The notes: generated by a model not told the origin, from the letters alone. Positions 12,268 to 24,010 are shown, counted from the stretch's first letter. The stretch is 64,000 bases of DNA from Marisa cornuarietis (GCA_004794655.1 SMMW01000614.1:1738501-1802500), one strand, 5' to 3'. A program made the numbers and translations.

Positions 12268-12629
12268 TATCATTTGTAAATATTCACTTTGTTACATATG
12301 GCGTACCGTTTAACTATATTCTGATTGCATATCATGATTATCATCTACAATATTTTTTTCATAGTGTTTTTTTAGATACACGTCTTTTATTTGTAGAAAT
12401 TAAACTATTAAGATTGTAATCTCGCTTTTCTATATCATTCATACAGACACACATGCATGCATGTAAAACAGACATACACTTCCATATGTTTAACCACATG
12501 CACACACTAAAGGTCTGTATACAGATTAAAAGAAAAAATATTTGCACCTTCGGCTTCAGAGCATCCATCAGCCTCTTGATCCTGATCTGTTTTTCGACTT
12601 TCTACTTGTTCATCGGAGGGAGTGCTCAT
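10987..12629 (-). CDS. Gene B: divergent single-domain AIG1/GIMAP GTPase
   Basis: Exons on the minus strand are 12629-12548, 12166-11982 and 11430-10987. They give a 236-aa product and all junction phases agree (1, then 0). Exon 1 is a short acidic N-terminus starting MSTPSDEQ. Exon 2 holds VIVGKTGNGKSTLANLI and VGTGMSSTT. Exon 3 opens IVDTLDPFN, with Leu-Asp in place of Pro-Gly at G3, then IRCDVRYTAEE and LAFTFGDRLDQE. The protein ends PHRKVN with neither a CaaX box nor a membrane helix. A possible donor (AAAG|GTAAAT, exon end 10996) precedes the stop, so a further C-terminal exon cannot be excluded. A 63-bp (CA)n tract lies in intron 2. Confidence 0.85.
11484..11547. repeat. (CA)n microsatellite in gene B intron 2
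   Basis: About 32 dinucleotide units in the intron between the P-loop and G3 exons. Long Cys-Val or His-Thr open frames over it are artefacts. Confidence 0.95.
12211..12266. repeat. (AAT)n microsatellite in gene B intron 1
   Basis: An uninterrupted trinucleotide tract of about 18 units just upstream of the P-loop exon of gene B. Confidence 0.95.
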
Positions 12630-12842
12630 CGCAGTTATTTCTTTTTAACAAACACAAACAAACAAACAAGTCAAGCAGAAAACTTTAATAATTATCTTTT
12701 GTGACAGGCAAATTCCGATAACTTCACAACTATTTTTACTGCCACGTACTCAGGTAAGGCAACATACTATAATTAACATCGAGTAATGTACGCGCAGCGC
12801 TGACCCTTAAAAAACTGAAGACATCACCTGTACATTGACAAC

Positions 12843-12871
12843 TGCGCATGCGCTTTAGGACAAATATGGCG
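12843..12871 (+). promoter_or_regulatory. NRF1-like plus YY1-like promoter cassette, copy 1
   Basis: TGCGCATGCGC at 12843-12853 matches the palindromic NRF1 consensus, and ATGGCG at 12866-12871 matches the YY1 core. Pairs of these sites typify TATA-less housekeeping promoters in animals. The cassette lies about 210 bp upstream of the gene B start, which is transcribed the other way, so a bidirectional promoter is possible. Confidence 0.55.
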
Positions 12872-12881
12872 CCAGGAAAGA

Positions 12882-13145
12882 ATGTCTGCACTAGAAGAAA
12901 GCAGACTGCGAATAAAGAAATTTAAAGACACTATGCAAACCTTTTGGCGATTTGTTTACTATCGCAAATATGATTTAGTCAAAGTGATTAAGATAATGTC
13001 ACATAAATTCACAGAAAGTCAGAAATCTTTAGGTGACATGCGAAGTCTCCACGACCTCTTCCGTGTGTTTACACTAATGTTGATGGAGCTAAAGAAACAG
13101 AAGCGTGGGATGTTGGGAATGGGTCATTGTTCCTGGATTTTAAAG
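12882..13145 (+). CDS. Candidate first coding exon of an unrecognised gene
   Basis: An 88-codon frame starts MSALEESRLRIKKFKD 11 bp after the ATGGCG box and ends at a possible donor (AAG|GTGAAA). Without splicing the frame runs on to a stop at 13199. Composition is Lys/Arg-rich and helical, with many Met residues, and there is no repeat content. I do not recognise the family. Placement right behind an NRF1/YY1-like promoter is the main support. No downstream exon was found, and a chance open frame remains possible. Confidence 0.35.
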
Positions 13146-13259
13146 GTGAAACCGAACCCCACCTACTTCCTACTTCCACTAGATCGTGATGTGCTGTGAA
13201 GTGCAAATGTTAAATATAATGCTGAGCAGATGCTTTATTTCCAACATAATGATCATTTC

Positions 13260-13290
13260 TGCGCATGCGCTTTGGAGGTTTAAAATGGCG
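13260..13290 (+). promoter_or_regulatory. NRF1-like plus YY1-like cassette, copy 2
   Basis: TGCGCATGCGC at 13260-13270 and ATGGCG at 13285-13290, with nearly the same spacing as copy 1, 417 bp away. Downstream similarity continues (GCACTAGAA...GAAAGC, then TACAAACCTTTC), so this is a tandem duplicate of promoter plus start region. The open frame behind it, beginning at 13329, stops after 23 codons. Confidence 0.5.
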
Positions 13291-13300
13291 ACCCCCAGCA

Positions 13301-15099
13301 AAGCCTAGTCACAGGGAAATATAATAATATGACTACGAATGAGACCAGCATCGTTAGCGCACTAGAAAGAAAGCTATACAAACCTTTCCTAGGCTGCTAA
13401 CAGGGTTTAACTTGATATTCTTTTGTCTAAGCGGCGACGCTGGTGTGACAACCTTGTCAGAGAATATTCCCAAACTCACGGAGTCGGAAGAAAACAGACC
13501 TGCGAAGTATCGGGAGTCTCTTTGCTTACATTGTCAAAAAGGTGGTAGGTGGAGCTAAAGGGGGCGTCACATAAAGTGTTAAAGGCCACGTCTGTCACTA
13601 GTAGCAAGCCCCGCCTATATCTGGCTGTTGAGACGTGGATGTACTGATATGAAACCTCTCTCTCTCTCTTCCACGCACACACGAATGTGCGAAAGGCACA
13701 GGCGCTCTTTTCCAAACCTCTCACGCGTTTTGTGCTTCTGAAAAATCGGACAGCCTCTAGCGATTTCTCACGAAACCTTGGTATATAGGTGTCTCTCTAT
13801 TTGAGACACATGCAGGTCGAGTCACGTGGTCTAGTTCAGACATAGCTCAGCACCAGACCCTTGTGAAAGATGCTATCCTCTGTTAGGTCTCGACCCTCTG
13901 CTTATCAAAAAACCGGCTGACCTTTAGGCCCAGTGGTCAAGGCTGTTATTATAAAGTTGCAGAGGTCAGTGTTCGAGAAACTCGCAGACTGTGCGTAGTG
14001 AATGATATATATATATATATATATATATATCAACTACAGAAATACTGTTTACCCAATTCTGAAACTTCAACATGAAAGCGTCAAGATATTACGATAAGAA
14101 AAGTTACTTTACGAGAAGGCATGAGCACCATGAAAGACATTTTGATGACAATCAACAGTCAAGACGTGTGTTGTTGAAGTTAACTCGTTATGTAGGTAAT
14201 GTCTTAGAGTGTTAACACTGTAGTTTTATTAGGCACTAGTATGGAGCTTCGAAAGAATCAGACAAGTGTAAACAGCAGGCAACTCCTGTGACACAACAGA
14301 TCTTTGTTGTGAACGAATCAGTTTATTTCAATGAAAGGAAAAACAGTTTTTGGAACACATAAAATGGCTTAACTTACCTGATGCGGCTTGAAATTAAGCT
14401 CTAAACACGAATCTATAAATGACAGGGATGTAACAATTTCCAACTTACTATAAGATCTGCTCAAAAGTTTCGAGTAGGTCAAAAGCATGGCAAATGTTAA
14501 TGTATGAAATTTTACAAAAGCCAAACAAATAAAAAGGCCGCCTTTTTTGTAGATCCGAAAAGACGCACTACTTGTATTTACTTGCTGTTTATGTTTACCA
14601 ATAGTCAAAATAAGCACAAAATCTTTAGAGTGCACTCGACAAACTGTTTTTGGTCGTTTGTGAAACAATTGAGGAAAGAAACCTCTTGCACCTCACTGCT
14701 ATAGCACTTGCTGACTATATGAAGATTATTCCTTTCCCTCAAGGGATCTGTGAATACCCAGTAAACATCAAGTTTGGTGGCTGAAGCTTTCGCAAGGATA
14801 CTGCAAACAATTCCCCATCTTGGGCTCAGTTTGGACCAGCATTGTGTGTTTGCTGTAAAACTACGTGAAGGAACTTGTTAACAATCGCCAGATTTCACAC
14901 AAAGTTAATTGATCCTAGAGATAGCTAACATGATCTAGGAAAGAAGACAACAGCTGTGAAACTAGTGAAAATGTTTGCCATTAATATCAAGAGACATTTT
15001 AGTCTGTCAGATATGATTTTTTCCCCAGAAACTTTGTATCATCTTCACACGTGAATGATCAGGTGAGAGACTTTAGTCTGTGCTTCATCGCAAAACTGA
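13301..15099. other. No gene recognised; (AT)n tract and a tRNA-like SINE head
   Basis: A (AT)n run lies at 14004-14030. Just before it, 13926-13985 has A-box-like (CCCAGTGGTCAAGG) and B-box-like (GTGTTCGAGAA) sequences typical of a decayed tRNA-derived SINE. I see nothing coding. Confidence 0.45.
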
Positions 15100-16140
15100 T
15101 TACATGACGACACAGAACTCGTTACGTGTGAGAACTCTCGGCACAAAATTGAATAACCTGGAGATAAGTCCTTTATCTTTATCTTGGACAATATTTTCTT
15201 TAAGATCGTCGACACCAACGCCTGCCTTTTGTGCGCTTGTTGTTATCTCGTCGTCGAACTTCTTAACGAGTTCGTTAGAATAACAATCCTTGTTCTGGTT
15301 TTTGAGATTAAGGACGCTCTTGATCAGTGTGTCTCTCTCCATATCCTTGCAGAACTTGTTTTCGAGGTCTTCGCTGAAACATACGCACCTGTCTCCTGCT
15401 TCGCGCATGACTCTGACCAGGTTGGGAGGCAGAGGTTTATCGGTATTTTTTTGAGCAGCCTTAAATTCCTCTTCAGTGATGCGAGTCAGGACCAGAATCA
15501 TGTACTTTGTCATTTCGTTGCCGAAAACGGATTTTAGATTCTGGAACGCCTCAAACTCCTCCTTCGTAAACCTATCGCTTCCTCTAACCACGAACAAGAT
15601 GGCGTCAGGTCCAGGCACCATGGTGGCCACACACTTGGCGATTTCTCGCTCTACTTCACCTGGAAGTTTGTGAGTGTCACACACTCCTGGCGTGTCGGTT
15701 ACCTGGAATTCAAGCAAGTGAAGTAACTACGAACAGTCAGGCAGGCAGACAGAGGAACAAGCAGACAGACATAAAGGCAAAACAGAACTCCCTAAAGTCC
15801 AATACAAATACACAACAAGACTTCAAAACTGACTAATAACATAACGATATAGTGATACTCATTTATATTTATTGTGTTATTGTACATCGGTTTAAACAAT
15901 TATTTGTAATATGCGTAACCTGCACAAGTTGCATAATGCTAAGCCCATCCAGAAAGTTACAAGAATGTTAACAGAATAAACCAACCTCAAGGACAACGGT
16001 GTTGATTGAGACTTTTTTCCACCCACATTTGTCTGTCCCCGAACTCAGTCCACTGTGCTGTTCAAACAGTTCTTGTTACCCGTCGTGCTTTTTCCATTTC
16101 CGGTTTTACCGATCAGAATCAGGCGTAGTGTGGTGGGCAT
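15100..16140 (-). pseudogene. Gene C: canonical GIMAP with CaaX end, frameshifted after the P-loop
   Basis: Exon 1 is 16140-15986 and exon 2 is 15702-15100. Exon 1 starts MPTTLRLILIGKTGNGKST. It then hits a stop in frame, while the expected GLSSGTDKCGWKKV continues in another frame; its 155-bp length is one base short of a multiple of three. By alignment to gene I, roughly five residues around NAILG are also missing. Exon 2 is intact: VTDTPGVCDTH (G3 with glycine), then VVRGSDRFTKEEF and LVLTRITEEEF. A charged C-terminal region ends CVVM, a CaaX prenylation box. The acceptor lies directly before the ATG, as in gene I, implying an upstream non-coding exon. Either a recent pseudogene or a sequence error. 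Confidence 0.75.
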
Positions 16141-17229
16141 CTGGAGTAAAGTGAACTGTTTACCTTGTCATACTTGTAGAAAATGACATGACATGACATT
16201 TTAACACATTAACGTGTGTACTCAGTGTGTAAGGGGCACGCATAAACATGTGGGCATACACTATTTGCATACGTAATCACTTGAATTTATAATGATTTCA
16301 GTTCTTCATTGGGAAATTGGCCCGTAGAGTTCAAAAATTATGATTATTAGTTATTTTTTTATGGAAAAGTGAACAGTTACGCTCATGAAAATCCGTTTCT
16401 GTCTGCGATTATTCATTCTCTTTCTATGTATCTGTGTCTCTCTTTCCCCCTTGCACATTATCAAACAGTCTTCGTGGATAAGAACAAACAGGCACAAAAC
16501 TTACCTTTTCGCTCTCTGTATATATCCTGACTCTGTTCGCCAAGAAGTTATCAACCCGATCTTAAAGTATTCTCGCAGAAAAGTTGCTATGCAAAAGAAC
16601 CGTAAAGCGAGGAATTGCCAAGGGCTATCGACACCAACCTGACCTCAAGTGTAGCTCCGCCCCCAACATAGAGAGAGAGACAAAATAGATAAAGCAGTTC
16701 TGAGCCTCTCATATTCAGGTTGGGATTTGGTATCGAGTCTTCCCACGTCTGCTCGTCTGCGACTACGAAGCTTGTTCCTGTTATGATTTGCTTAGTGCAG
16801 CGATATCCTTCTGGTGTTTTGTGTCGATCATCGATGACGTAGGCGAGTTGTAGCATGTAACAGTCCTGGATAGTGGTATAATCTGAGCAGACAGGTGCGT
16901 GTATGCGTCTATACAAACTTAATAATGCTAATATTACTTTAGTATGAATCTGGGGAAGTAGCTAGGAAGAAGACGATTCTATTGTCTGCCTTACTTTCTT
17001 TCATTACCTACAGTCGGAGTGTGTACAGTGTAGTCAACGCTGCAGACTGAACGCAAGGCTTTGACTTTTCAACTATTTTTTAACCCAATGGGTCTGCAGG
17101 CTCTCTCTCTTTAAAAAAAGACTAGGATGCTTCCATAGTTAACACTGAGATAAAAATCACTGTTATATAAATACAGCCCCTGGATAATGCATTTCATTAA
17201 TGATAATTTCACAAAGGTTATCATGACTT
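16141..17229. other. No gene recognised upstream of gene C
   Basis: Should contain the 5' UTR exon and promoter of gene C. The 109-codon frame at 16587-16916 (minus) has no recognisable domain. Confidence 0.4.
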
Positions 17230-17640
17230 TCCATATCCACCCTCTCTTCATTTAATGTAGTTTGGAAATGCTTTTTCCCAGTCTTCCCTTATTTGCTCCG
17301 CTACAAACTGTCTTCTTCTGTATCTCCTACTTACCTTCCAGAACTCCTTTGGTTTATTGGCTGCATTTTCTAAGGACTTAGTATGTAATTCATTGTAAGT
17401 TTGTTACTCTCCTGTTAACATATTTCTATAACCTTTTCTTTCTCTACTGTAAGCTGTTGTGTCTTCCTGTGTTTTCTTCTTTCTAAACGTTCTCAGACAC
17501 TTTCTAACTAGTCTTTTCTTCCTTTAAATTCTTTATCAAACAACGGTTTGTTTAATTCAAGTGTTTGCTTTTCATACAGAATCTTTAATTCTACAGGAAT
17601 GTGTAAGGATTCTACTCTATCAGAGACAGAGCAAGCACAA
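17230..17640 (-). mobile_element. Non-LTR retrotransposon fragment (pre-RT linker region)
   Basis: The minus strand reads PLFDKEFKGRKRLVR..., then RKKKTQEDTTAYSRERKGY, then SLENAANKPKEFWKVSRR and EDWEKAFPNYIK. This is the typical basic segment between endonuclease and reverse transcriptase of animal LINE ORF2 proteins (the KxFWK motif). It contains at least two stops, so it is a dead fragment. No long open frame covers it. Confidence 0.7.
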
Positions 17641-18659
17641 TGAAACCCTCAAAGCAAACAACTCTAGGATAGAGTAAAGTGATAACAAAACAGAATTAAA
17701 ATGTGGTGAGTAAACGACAGACAAATTGTACTAAAAAGAAATCAGGGAGACGCAAAGTAACAAAAGCGAGAAAGAACGAGAGAAAAAATATCTTTGCTAA
17801 TGTGCGGCAGACTATCATCATTGTCAAGGGGGATAATATAGAGCTACATAAAACATTCGCATCAACATCATTATAGTTATGATAATATGAGAGGAAGAAA
17901 AGGAGAGAGACCAAAAGAACTTAAAAAAACAGGATAAACTGAAGAAGCAGTAAGAAAGCTGTTAGAATAACATTTTTGTAATGAAGTCGCAGACTTTAAG
18001 TTTCACCCGCCCTAACCAGCTGGAAACGTTGAACCTCACGTTCAAGTTTCATATGGTGTCATATAGCGAGACCTTCACGGACTATCCGACAATCATTCTG
18101 AGGTCATTTCTTCCGTAAGTACACATCTGTGACTATTTATTGTTTTACTGTTTTTACTGTCGTCGATAATTTCATATTTTTTCGAGGATCAAATGGTCTC
18201 ACGTAGAAGGCTGCTATAGACTTCTCGCTGGTTTGCTTTCTCCGCCCATGTCCTTATTTGGCGTGTTCGCCTGTGACTGGCAGTTTATTTATGCAAATTA
18301 TGTTTTGTGGACGAGTACGCGTGTCCTCATGACCGCAGAGAGCTCAGAAACTGTTGTTGGCAGGCTGAGTGTTTTCTGTTTGACTCAGGCTCCGCGACGA
18401 CGAAAACAACGATAGAAAGAATTTTTTTCTGTTTGAGGGGTAAACACGCGAACACACGTTCGGCAATTCACCTGCTACAGTCTGCAAATATATGATATGC
18501 ACGTGCACAGCAACCCACCGCTCTTGCATTTTTACACACAGGTACGCAAGCACTCACACTCACACACACACACACACACTCACACACACACTCACACACA
18601 CACTCACACACTCACACACTCACACTCACACACATACTCGCACATTCGAAAAGAAGGCT
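17641..18659. other. No gene recognised; imperfect (CA)n/(CTCACA)n tract
   Basis: Non-coding DNA ending in a CACACA/CTCACA tract at about 18555-18640. The His-Thr-rich frames over it are artefacts. Confidence 0.5.
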
Positions 18660-19390
18660 CAAATATTATTATTTATTGCTATAGGAAACGTCTTTTGACG
18701 TAGGATTTCTCAATGCAAGATGAAACGTGAAATATCCATCTGTCATGTTAATTCACGCTGTGCATTGGACAATAAAAATCCATCTATTCCTTTTTATTCA
18801 AGTAATCTTGCTAAAATCGTTGTTGGCAACCACCAAACAATCAGCTGCTGCACTTTATATCATAAAAGAAACTTGGATGTCAATTCACAGATGCCCTCTT
18901 TACAAGCGCAGATGAGCCACCCCATTCCAGTCAACGCGAAGGCAAACAAAAAGGAGAAAAAAAATACACCAATAGCGTTCACTTAACGATACAAAGCTTT
19001 GAACAAAATTGTAAAGGTGTTGAGGCGCACTCCAAACAAATTTCGCTGAAGTAAACATCAAGCCACGGTCATTGCCGTAGACGTTTTTATTTCTCATGAC
19101 CTAATTCATGAGAAATCTTACAGCAGGTCAAGAATAGAGGCAGTTATACTTACAAACAACGTTGCCTAGATGGTTGACCTACTTGCACCTCTACCTTTGG
19201 AGGCAGTGTTCCACATAAAGTTCTCCAGAGAGTCATGAACATGGAAAAGGAACTATTGAATGAATAAATTATTTCGACAAAGCAAGCACTTGAGCACAGA
19301 CTCTCCCCCTCCCCCCCCCCACACACACACACACATGCAAAGAGAGAGAGAGAGAGAAACTCACATATTCACACATTGACTATGTTTTTC
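18660..19390. repeat. Segmental duplication, left arm, copy 1
   Basis: Aligns with 55330-56101. Shared landmarks in order are TTCACGCTGTGCA, AACAATCAGCTGCT, CAACGCGAAGGC, CAACGTTGCCTAGA, TTCTCCAGAGAGT and GACTATGTTT. Identity is high but broken by small indels, so this is an older duplication. Confidence 0.85.
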
Positions 19391-20724
19391 CCCTCATTTT
19401 TCATTGAATGAATGCACGTGTATACTTTTGTGTATATTTTTTGTACTAACGTAAAGTACAAATGAAGTTACAAATGTGCATCTGTGTTTCGAAGTCGTAG
19501 ACGTCTCGATTGCCTCATGACTGAAATAGTTTTGAAAAACCTGGGTTGTGCCTGCGTCTGTGCTGGCAAAAATAAACATTACCAACCCTAAAACCCTCGT
19601 AAAAGTGCCACGCGAGCCGAGACAAAGAAATCAGAGGTAGTCAGTCTTGGGAAGTCAGCTCTCAATGCCCATATATCCAACAGACATTCCTATGCATAGT
19701 CGTGAGCACTATCCACTTACATTGTTAACTAGCGTCTTGTTCTTTAATGGGCCGTTGTGTGTTTTAGCCTTATAGTATGCCTGGAGATGCCAGGGAGTAA
19801 AGGTGTCGGCTTGGGCAGGTACAGTAACAACTCATAATAATGCAGGGATGGCTGTCCGTATATTTCTACAGTGACTGGGTTGTATGCAAGCGAAAACATA
19901 GACAACGTGACGAACGTGCGTATGCATGAATATCACGTGAACTTAGGCGTGTGAGCGTGCCAGCGAGCGAGAAGTCCTTGCTTTAAGAGAGAGAAAGAGA
20001 GAATCATTTCTTCCTGGACAACGCTTATGTTTGACAGGGATTTTATAACATGGTAGAACTGCCTTAACTACCTGGATGTCTGTTTGTGTACGGGTAGAGA
20101 GTAACTCTAATGCAGTAACTGACATAACATGACTGTCTGTGTTTAGGTTAGACTTCTGTACGATCTGATATACAACTTCTGTGTTTAGAGCCAGTGCACC
20201 AGGTCGCCTTCAAACTAAATGGTGATTGTGTTTGGGCACATCTGTGTTTCCAGTTGTGTGTTTCCAGGCTGGTGATTTTACCGGAGTGTGGCTGAGACAG
20301 GTGATACAGAACAGATGAGATACTTGGGTCGTGCACTGCGTACAGAGTCTGCGCCGATCGCTAAGTAACAGACAAGGTGTGTACTCTTATTTCTCAGGAA
20401 TTAAAACAAAATATTGTTTCAAAGATATTTACTTAAAGAAATTAGATGAAATATATAGGCGCGGACAGGAATGTATGCGGAATTTGTAGTTGAGTTGCAT
20501 AGATGTGATCGACTGAATCGGTTAGAAACATTTGCCTATCACTTTCAGTTTCGCTCGTCTCAAAAGCTGATCTCATTGATAAGCAATAAGCAATGAACAG
20601 AGAGGGAGAGAATGAGGAGGAAATTCTTTTTACATAAATTTCCTTAAACGTGGCAGTTAATTGAATTGATAAGTAGGCAGGTAGACTTGTTGATTGATAA
20701 AATGATCGATCTTTCAGGTTAAAA
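19391..20724. other. No gene recognised; upstream region of gene D
   Basis: Unique sequence absent from the second duplicate. The promoter and any 5' UTR exon of gene D should be here. The acceptor TTTCAG at 20711-20716 sits 8 bp before the gene D ATG, which suggests an upstream non-coding exon. Confidence 0.4.
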
Positions 20725-20950
20725 ATGAATTCTGCACGAAGTGCGCAAAGTGAATCTCGGTGTGAGGAACGCTTGACAATTGTTTTATTTGGCAAAACTG
20801 GGAATGGGAAAAGCAGTGTGGGCAACATCATCCTCAGCACTTGGGGGTCAGATGGGCCATTTACGGTTGGAAGCGGGCTGGCCAGCATAACTGAAAAGAT
20901 CGAACAGATATTAACGATGCGTAAGGATATTGAGGTACGCACATGTCCTA

Positions 20951-20985
<35 letters not shown>

Positions 20986-22498
20986 GTTATATACTCTGTG
21001 GGTAAACATCTGTCATTTTTTCTTTCATAATTATGTTAGTCTGTGTCATATGATTACTAGTATTGAGGGCTGTAGTGTTGGTGCTTCACTCTTGCTTTCA
21101 TACAAGCCGTGCGGACAGGCGTCCAAACGGACCTGGGCAGGTAAGATCAGATAGCTGAACAGCGACCCATCCTTTTGTCCAGCAGAAGAAAGGGACGGCC
21201 GGTGTTAGTTCGCTCAAGGGAAGAGACTGGCCAGACCAGTAGGTAAGCTGAGCTGGTCAGGATCATAAATCCACCGCAGGTGACCAGGCTGACTGGGGGA
21301 TGGGATTGAATGAGGAGAGTTGATCGGGGGACAGTAGCGCCTGCTCTGTTCCTGATTGAACTGAACTCGTTCACCGCACATTCATCAGTGCAGGTTAGAC
21401 GGGTGGCAATTTAACGACTTGACCACTCTTTAGAAAGGGTAGGCACCCAGGTAAGATAAACTTGGGGTGGGGAATGTTTTCCCGACTTGGGTGGCGGTAG
21501 TGGTCTTAGACTAGCGTCGATGCACTATTGGTTGTAGTAAGCAGAGTCCATGTTTGGAAAGTCAGAACTGACCACCTGTCTGTCATGTGCTAGCTAGGTA
21601 GTGATTGGGTGTAGCTATGCAACAGAAGGTTGGAAGGAAGAGTGTATGTATGCTTGACCAATCGTGAGAGAGAATGATCCTCACGGATGAGGATTTAGCA
21701 TAGAGACCGGCGAGAACTCGCGGTCTTCGCACTGGAATCTCGAGGGAGAAGGTTGTAGCAGAGATCTGTTCGAGGCTGTTCAGATTCTCCGCTGAGAGTT
21801 AGTCTGGGAATCGTGACTACTTCAGCACAACCGACTTCAGAGGTGCGTTAAGACCCACTCTTGGTACAGAGTGCACAACGTTTGCATCACCAGTGGCTGT
21901 CAGTCGTAGACAGCAGAGGTAAAGCTGGTAGAGAAGCGTTGGTCCTCATTAGGCGCGGTTAAGCTCTGATCGCAGTCCGGCCTTGAGGACGAGTCACGTG
22001 GTGGCACGCGGCAGTTAAAGAATTGTTTTCTACCAATGAAAAGATTCTTGAGGTGGGTTGAGTGTACAGGCTCTTGAAAACACAGGGCATGCTCAGCTGG
22101 CTCTCAAAAAAACTCATAGGAAAGATAGGAGAAGCCTTAGCCCATTTATCTCCTTGTGTATCCCTTTCACTGAATAACTTTCCTCATGATTTAATCACGT
22201 CGTCTTTAAATTAACGGTTGATATATCATATTGCTAAAAAACAAAACATATATACACATGCATACAGAGAGAGAGAGAAAGAGAAAGGGAGAGAGAAAAA
22301 GTGGGAGTGATATTTGACAGAGATAAACAAACACGCATCATCATTATAATACAGCACGCACTCACTCAATCCTTTAAAAATTACTATGCACGAATGCTTT
22401 GTTTTAAAAACATGAATTTTTAAAAACACAAAACACTTGACAAAAATGTAACATATTACAGAAGGTAAAAAAAGGAGGTAATTGTATCAGACGACGAC

Positions 22499-22596
<98 letters not shown>

Positions 22597-23233
22597 CACT
22601 AGCACTCGCTGCAAATTATCAGCTCATGCCAATATTTTCCCAGCCTATTATAATGGGTAGTCCGCTTTAGTTTCCTCTTTACTTGGTTCTGCATTATGCT
22701 CTAATCTAATTCCCTTCTGTCTTACTTTACAGGTCACTGACATACCCGACTTTACCAATCTTCAAGTGGGCGGTGATCAAATCAGAAAGGAAATAAGTAG
22801 TTTGAGGAAACGTCTCACCAACACCCGCTACGCCGTGCTCTTGGCGGTTCGCTGTGATGTTCGCTTCACAGAAGAGGAATATGACATTTATAAACAGTTC
22901 AAGAGTCTTTGGGGAGAAGACATTTGTAGTCATCTGATTGTGGCCTTCACCTTTGGAGACAGATTAGAGCGTGAACTACACCAAGAGCTCCAGACTGTGA
23001 ACACCGAGCTGAAAAACTTGCTAAGTGATGCCGGGCAACAGTACGTGCTTTTCAACGACAAGAGCGACAAAAAGGCCAAGAAAATACAGACAGAACAGCT
23101 TTTGAAAATAATCCAACACCTCCCACGACAAAGGCAAGACGTGGGAATTATAAAACCGCCTCCTAAGGATAATACGAAACCTAGACAAAACGTAGACTCA
23201 GACAGCACTGAACAATGTTGTCAGTTAATGTGA
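20725..23233 (+). CDS. Gene D: divergent GIMAP-like GTPase with C-terminal CaaX box
   Basis: Exon 1 is 20725-20934 and exon 2 is 22733-23233, joined at phase 0, giving 236 aa. Exon 1 has VLFGKTGNGKSSVGNIIL and VGSGLASIT. Exon 2 opens VTDIPDFTN, so G3 reads DIPD and lacks the glycine. It has AVRCDVRFTEEEYDIYKQF and VAFTFGDRLERE, then a basic, proline-containing tail ending EQCCQLM. The last four residues form a CaaX box, with a second Cys that could be palmitoylated. Poly(A) signals AATAAA follow at 23259 and 23279. The intron holds a repeat copy and a 105-bp (GAT)n tract. This is the only divergent-class gene here with a prenylation-type end. Confidence 0.88.
21540..22020 (+). repeat. Repeat family 3, copy 1 (partial), in gene D intron
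   Basis: Homologous to 42330-42780 and, inverted, to 44640-45090. Landmarks are GACCACCTGTCTGTCAT, GTAGCTATG, TGACCAATCG, GAGAGAATGAT and CTGATCGCAGTCCGGCCTTG. It ends at GTGGCACGCGG, short of the other copies. Confidence 0.85.
22492..22596. repeat. (GAT)n microsatellite, about 105 bp
   Basis: Roughly 33 perfect units in the gene D intron, ending 136 bp before the exon 2 acceptor. Confidence 0.97.
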
Positions 23234-23234
23234 T

Positions 23235-24010
23235 CTTGTTCTTATTGTCATTCCTGTTAATAAATAGTGAACAAATGTAATAAAGCTTCCTATGTCGAGT
23301 TAAATTGACACAGGACGAGTTCTAAGATTTCTACAACAAAACCACTTTTGTATACTATATTTTTCCTTTTAAAATGGTGAGAATACAGATGAGTGACATC
23401 GTATTAAATAAGAGTGTTGATTTTCTACAAAATATGTCATCTACGGCTGTACATTGAGCTCCATGTAGGGTTTGCAAGAATTGAAAACCTCGTTAGACTG
23501 ATGAATCAGCTGAAGGGAAACAGGTGGATAGGAAATTATGACATTTTCAATTGCTACTTACTTGACATACAGCGGTGACTATTCCAGTCTCCTACACACC
23601 GCAGAGTTCTACGCCACAAATTCTAATGCGAGATCTTCCATCCGAGCGGAATTAAGGGTCAAAGTTCACAAGTCTTAGCACAAAACGTCAAACCAGTGAC
23701 GTCACAAATGTCCTCGGATACGCCTCATAAACATATGGTCCAAACTCTTCTATCTGCTGCAACCATAGCAACACCAATATTTTCATAAATGTTTCATAAA
23801 TATTTTCGCTGATAGGCAATAGCATCGAGCTAAGCATATTGTGGACCCATCTCTCTCTCTATATATATATATATCATGTCTTCTTTCAATTTTTATTTTC
23901 GCTGTATGTTTCCTTTTGTCTGTAGGCTTGTATCTCCATAATGGAGGCGATGTTATTCAATCAAATAGCTTAATACACCTAACTCAACCCAGTCATTTAA
24001 AACAGTTATG
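23235..24010. repeat. Segmental duplication, right arm, copy 1
   Basis: Aligns with about 56170-56900. Shared landmarks are GTGAACAAATGT, GACTGATGAATCAGCTGAA, GACTATTCCAGTCTCCTACA, CCGAGCGGAATT, CCAGTGACGTCACAAATG and TTGTGGACCCAT. It starts at the 3' UTR of gene D. Confidence 0.85.
23259..23284 (+). terminator. Two AATAAA poly(A) signals of gene D
   Basis: AATAAA at 23259-23264 and 23279-23284, 26 and 46 bp after the stop codon. The sequence from here onward is shared with the gene-less duplicate at 56.17 kb. Confidence 0.6.

Noticed and set aside
16587..16916. 109-codon minus-strand frame upstream of gene C
   Set aside because: No recognisable domain and no splice connection to gene C.
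19150..19332. Minus-strand frame with LWRTLCGTLP, recurring at 55787-56044
   Set aside because: It recurs only because the whole segment is duplicated; interrupted and without a recognisable family.
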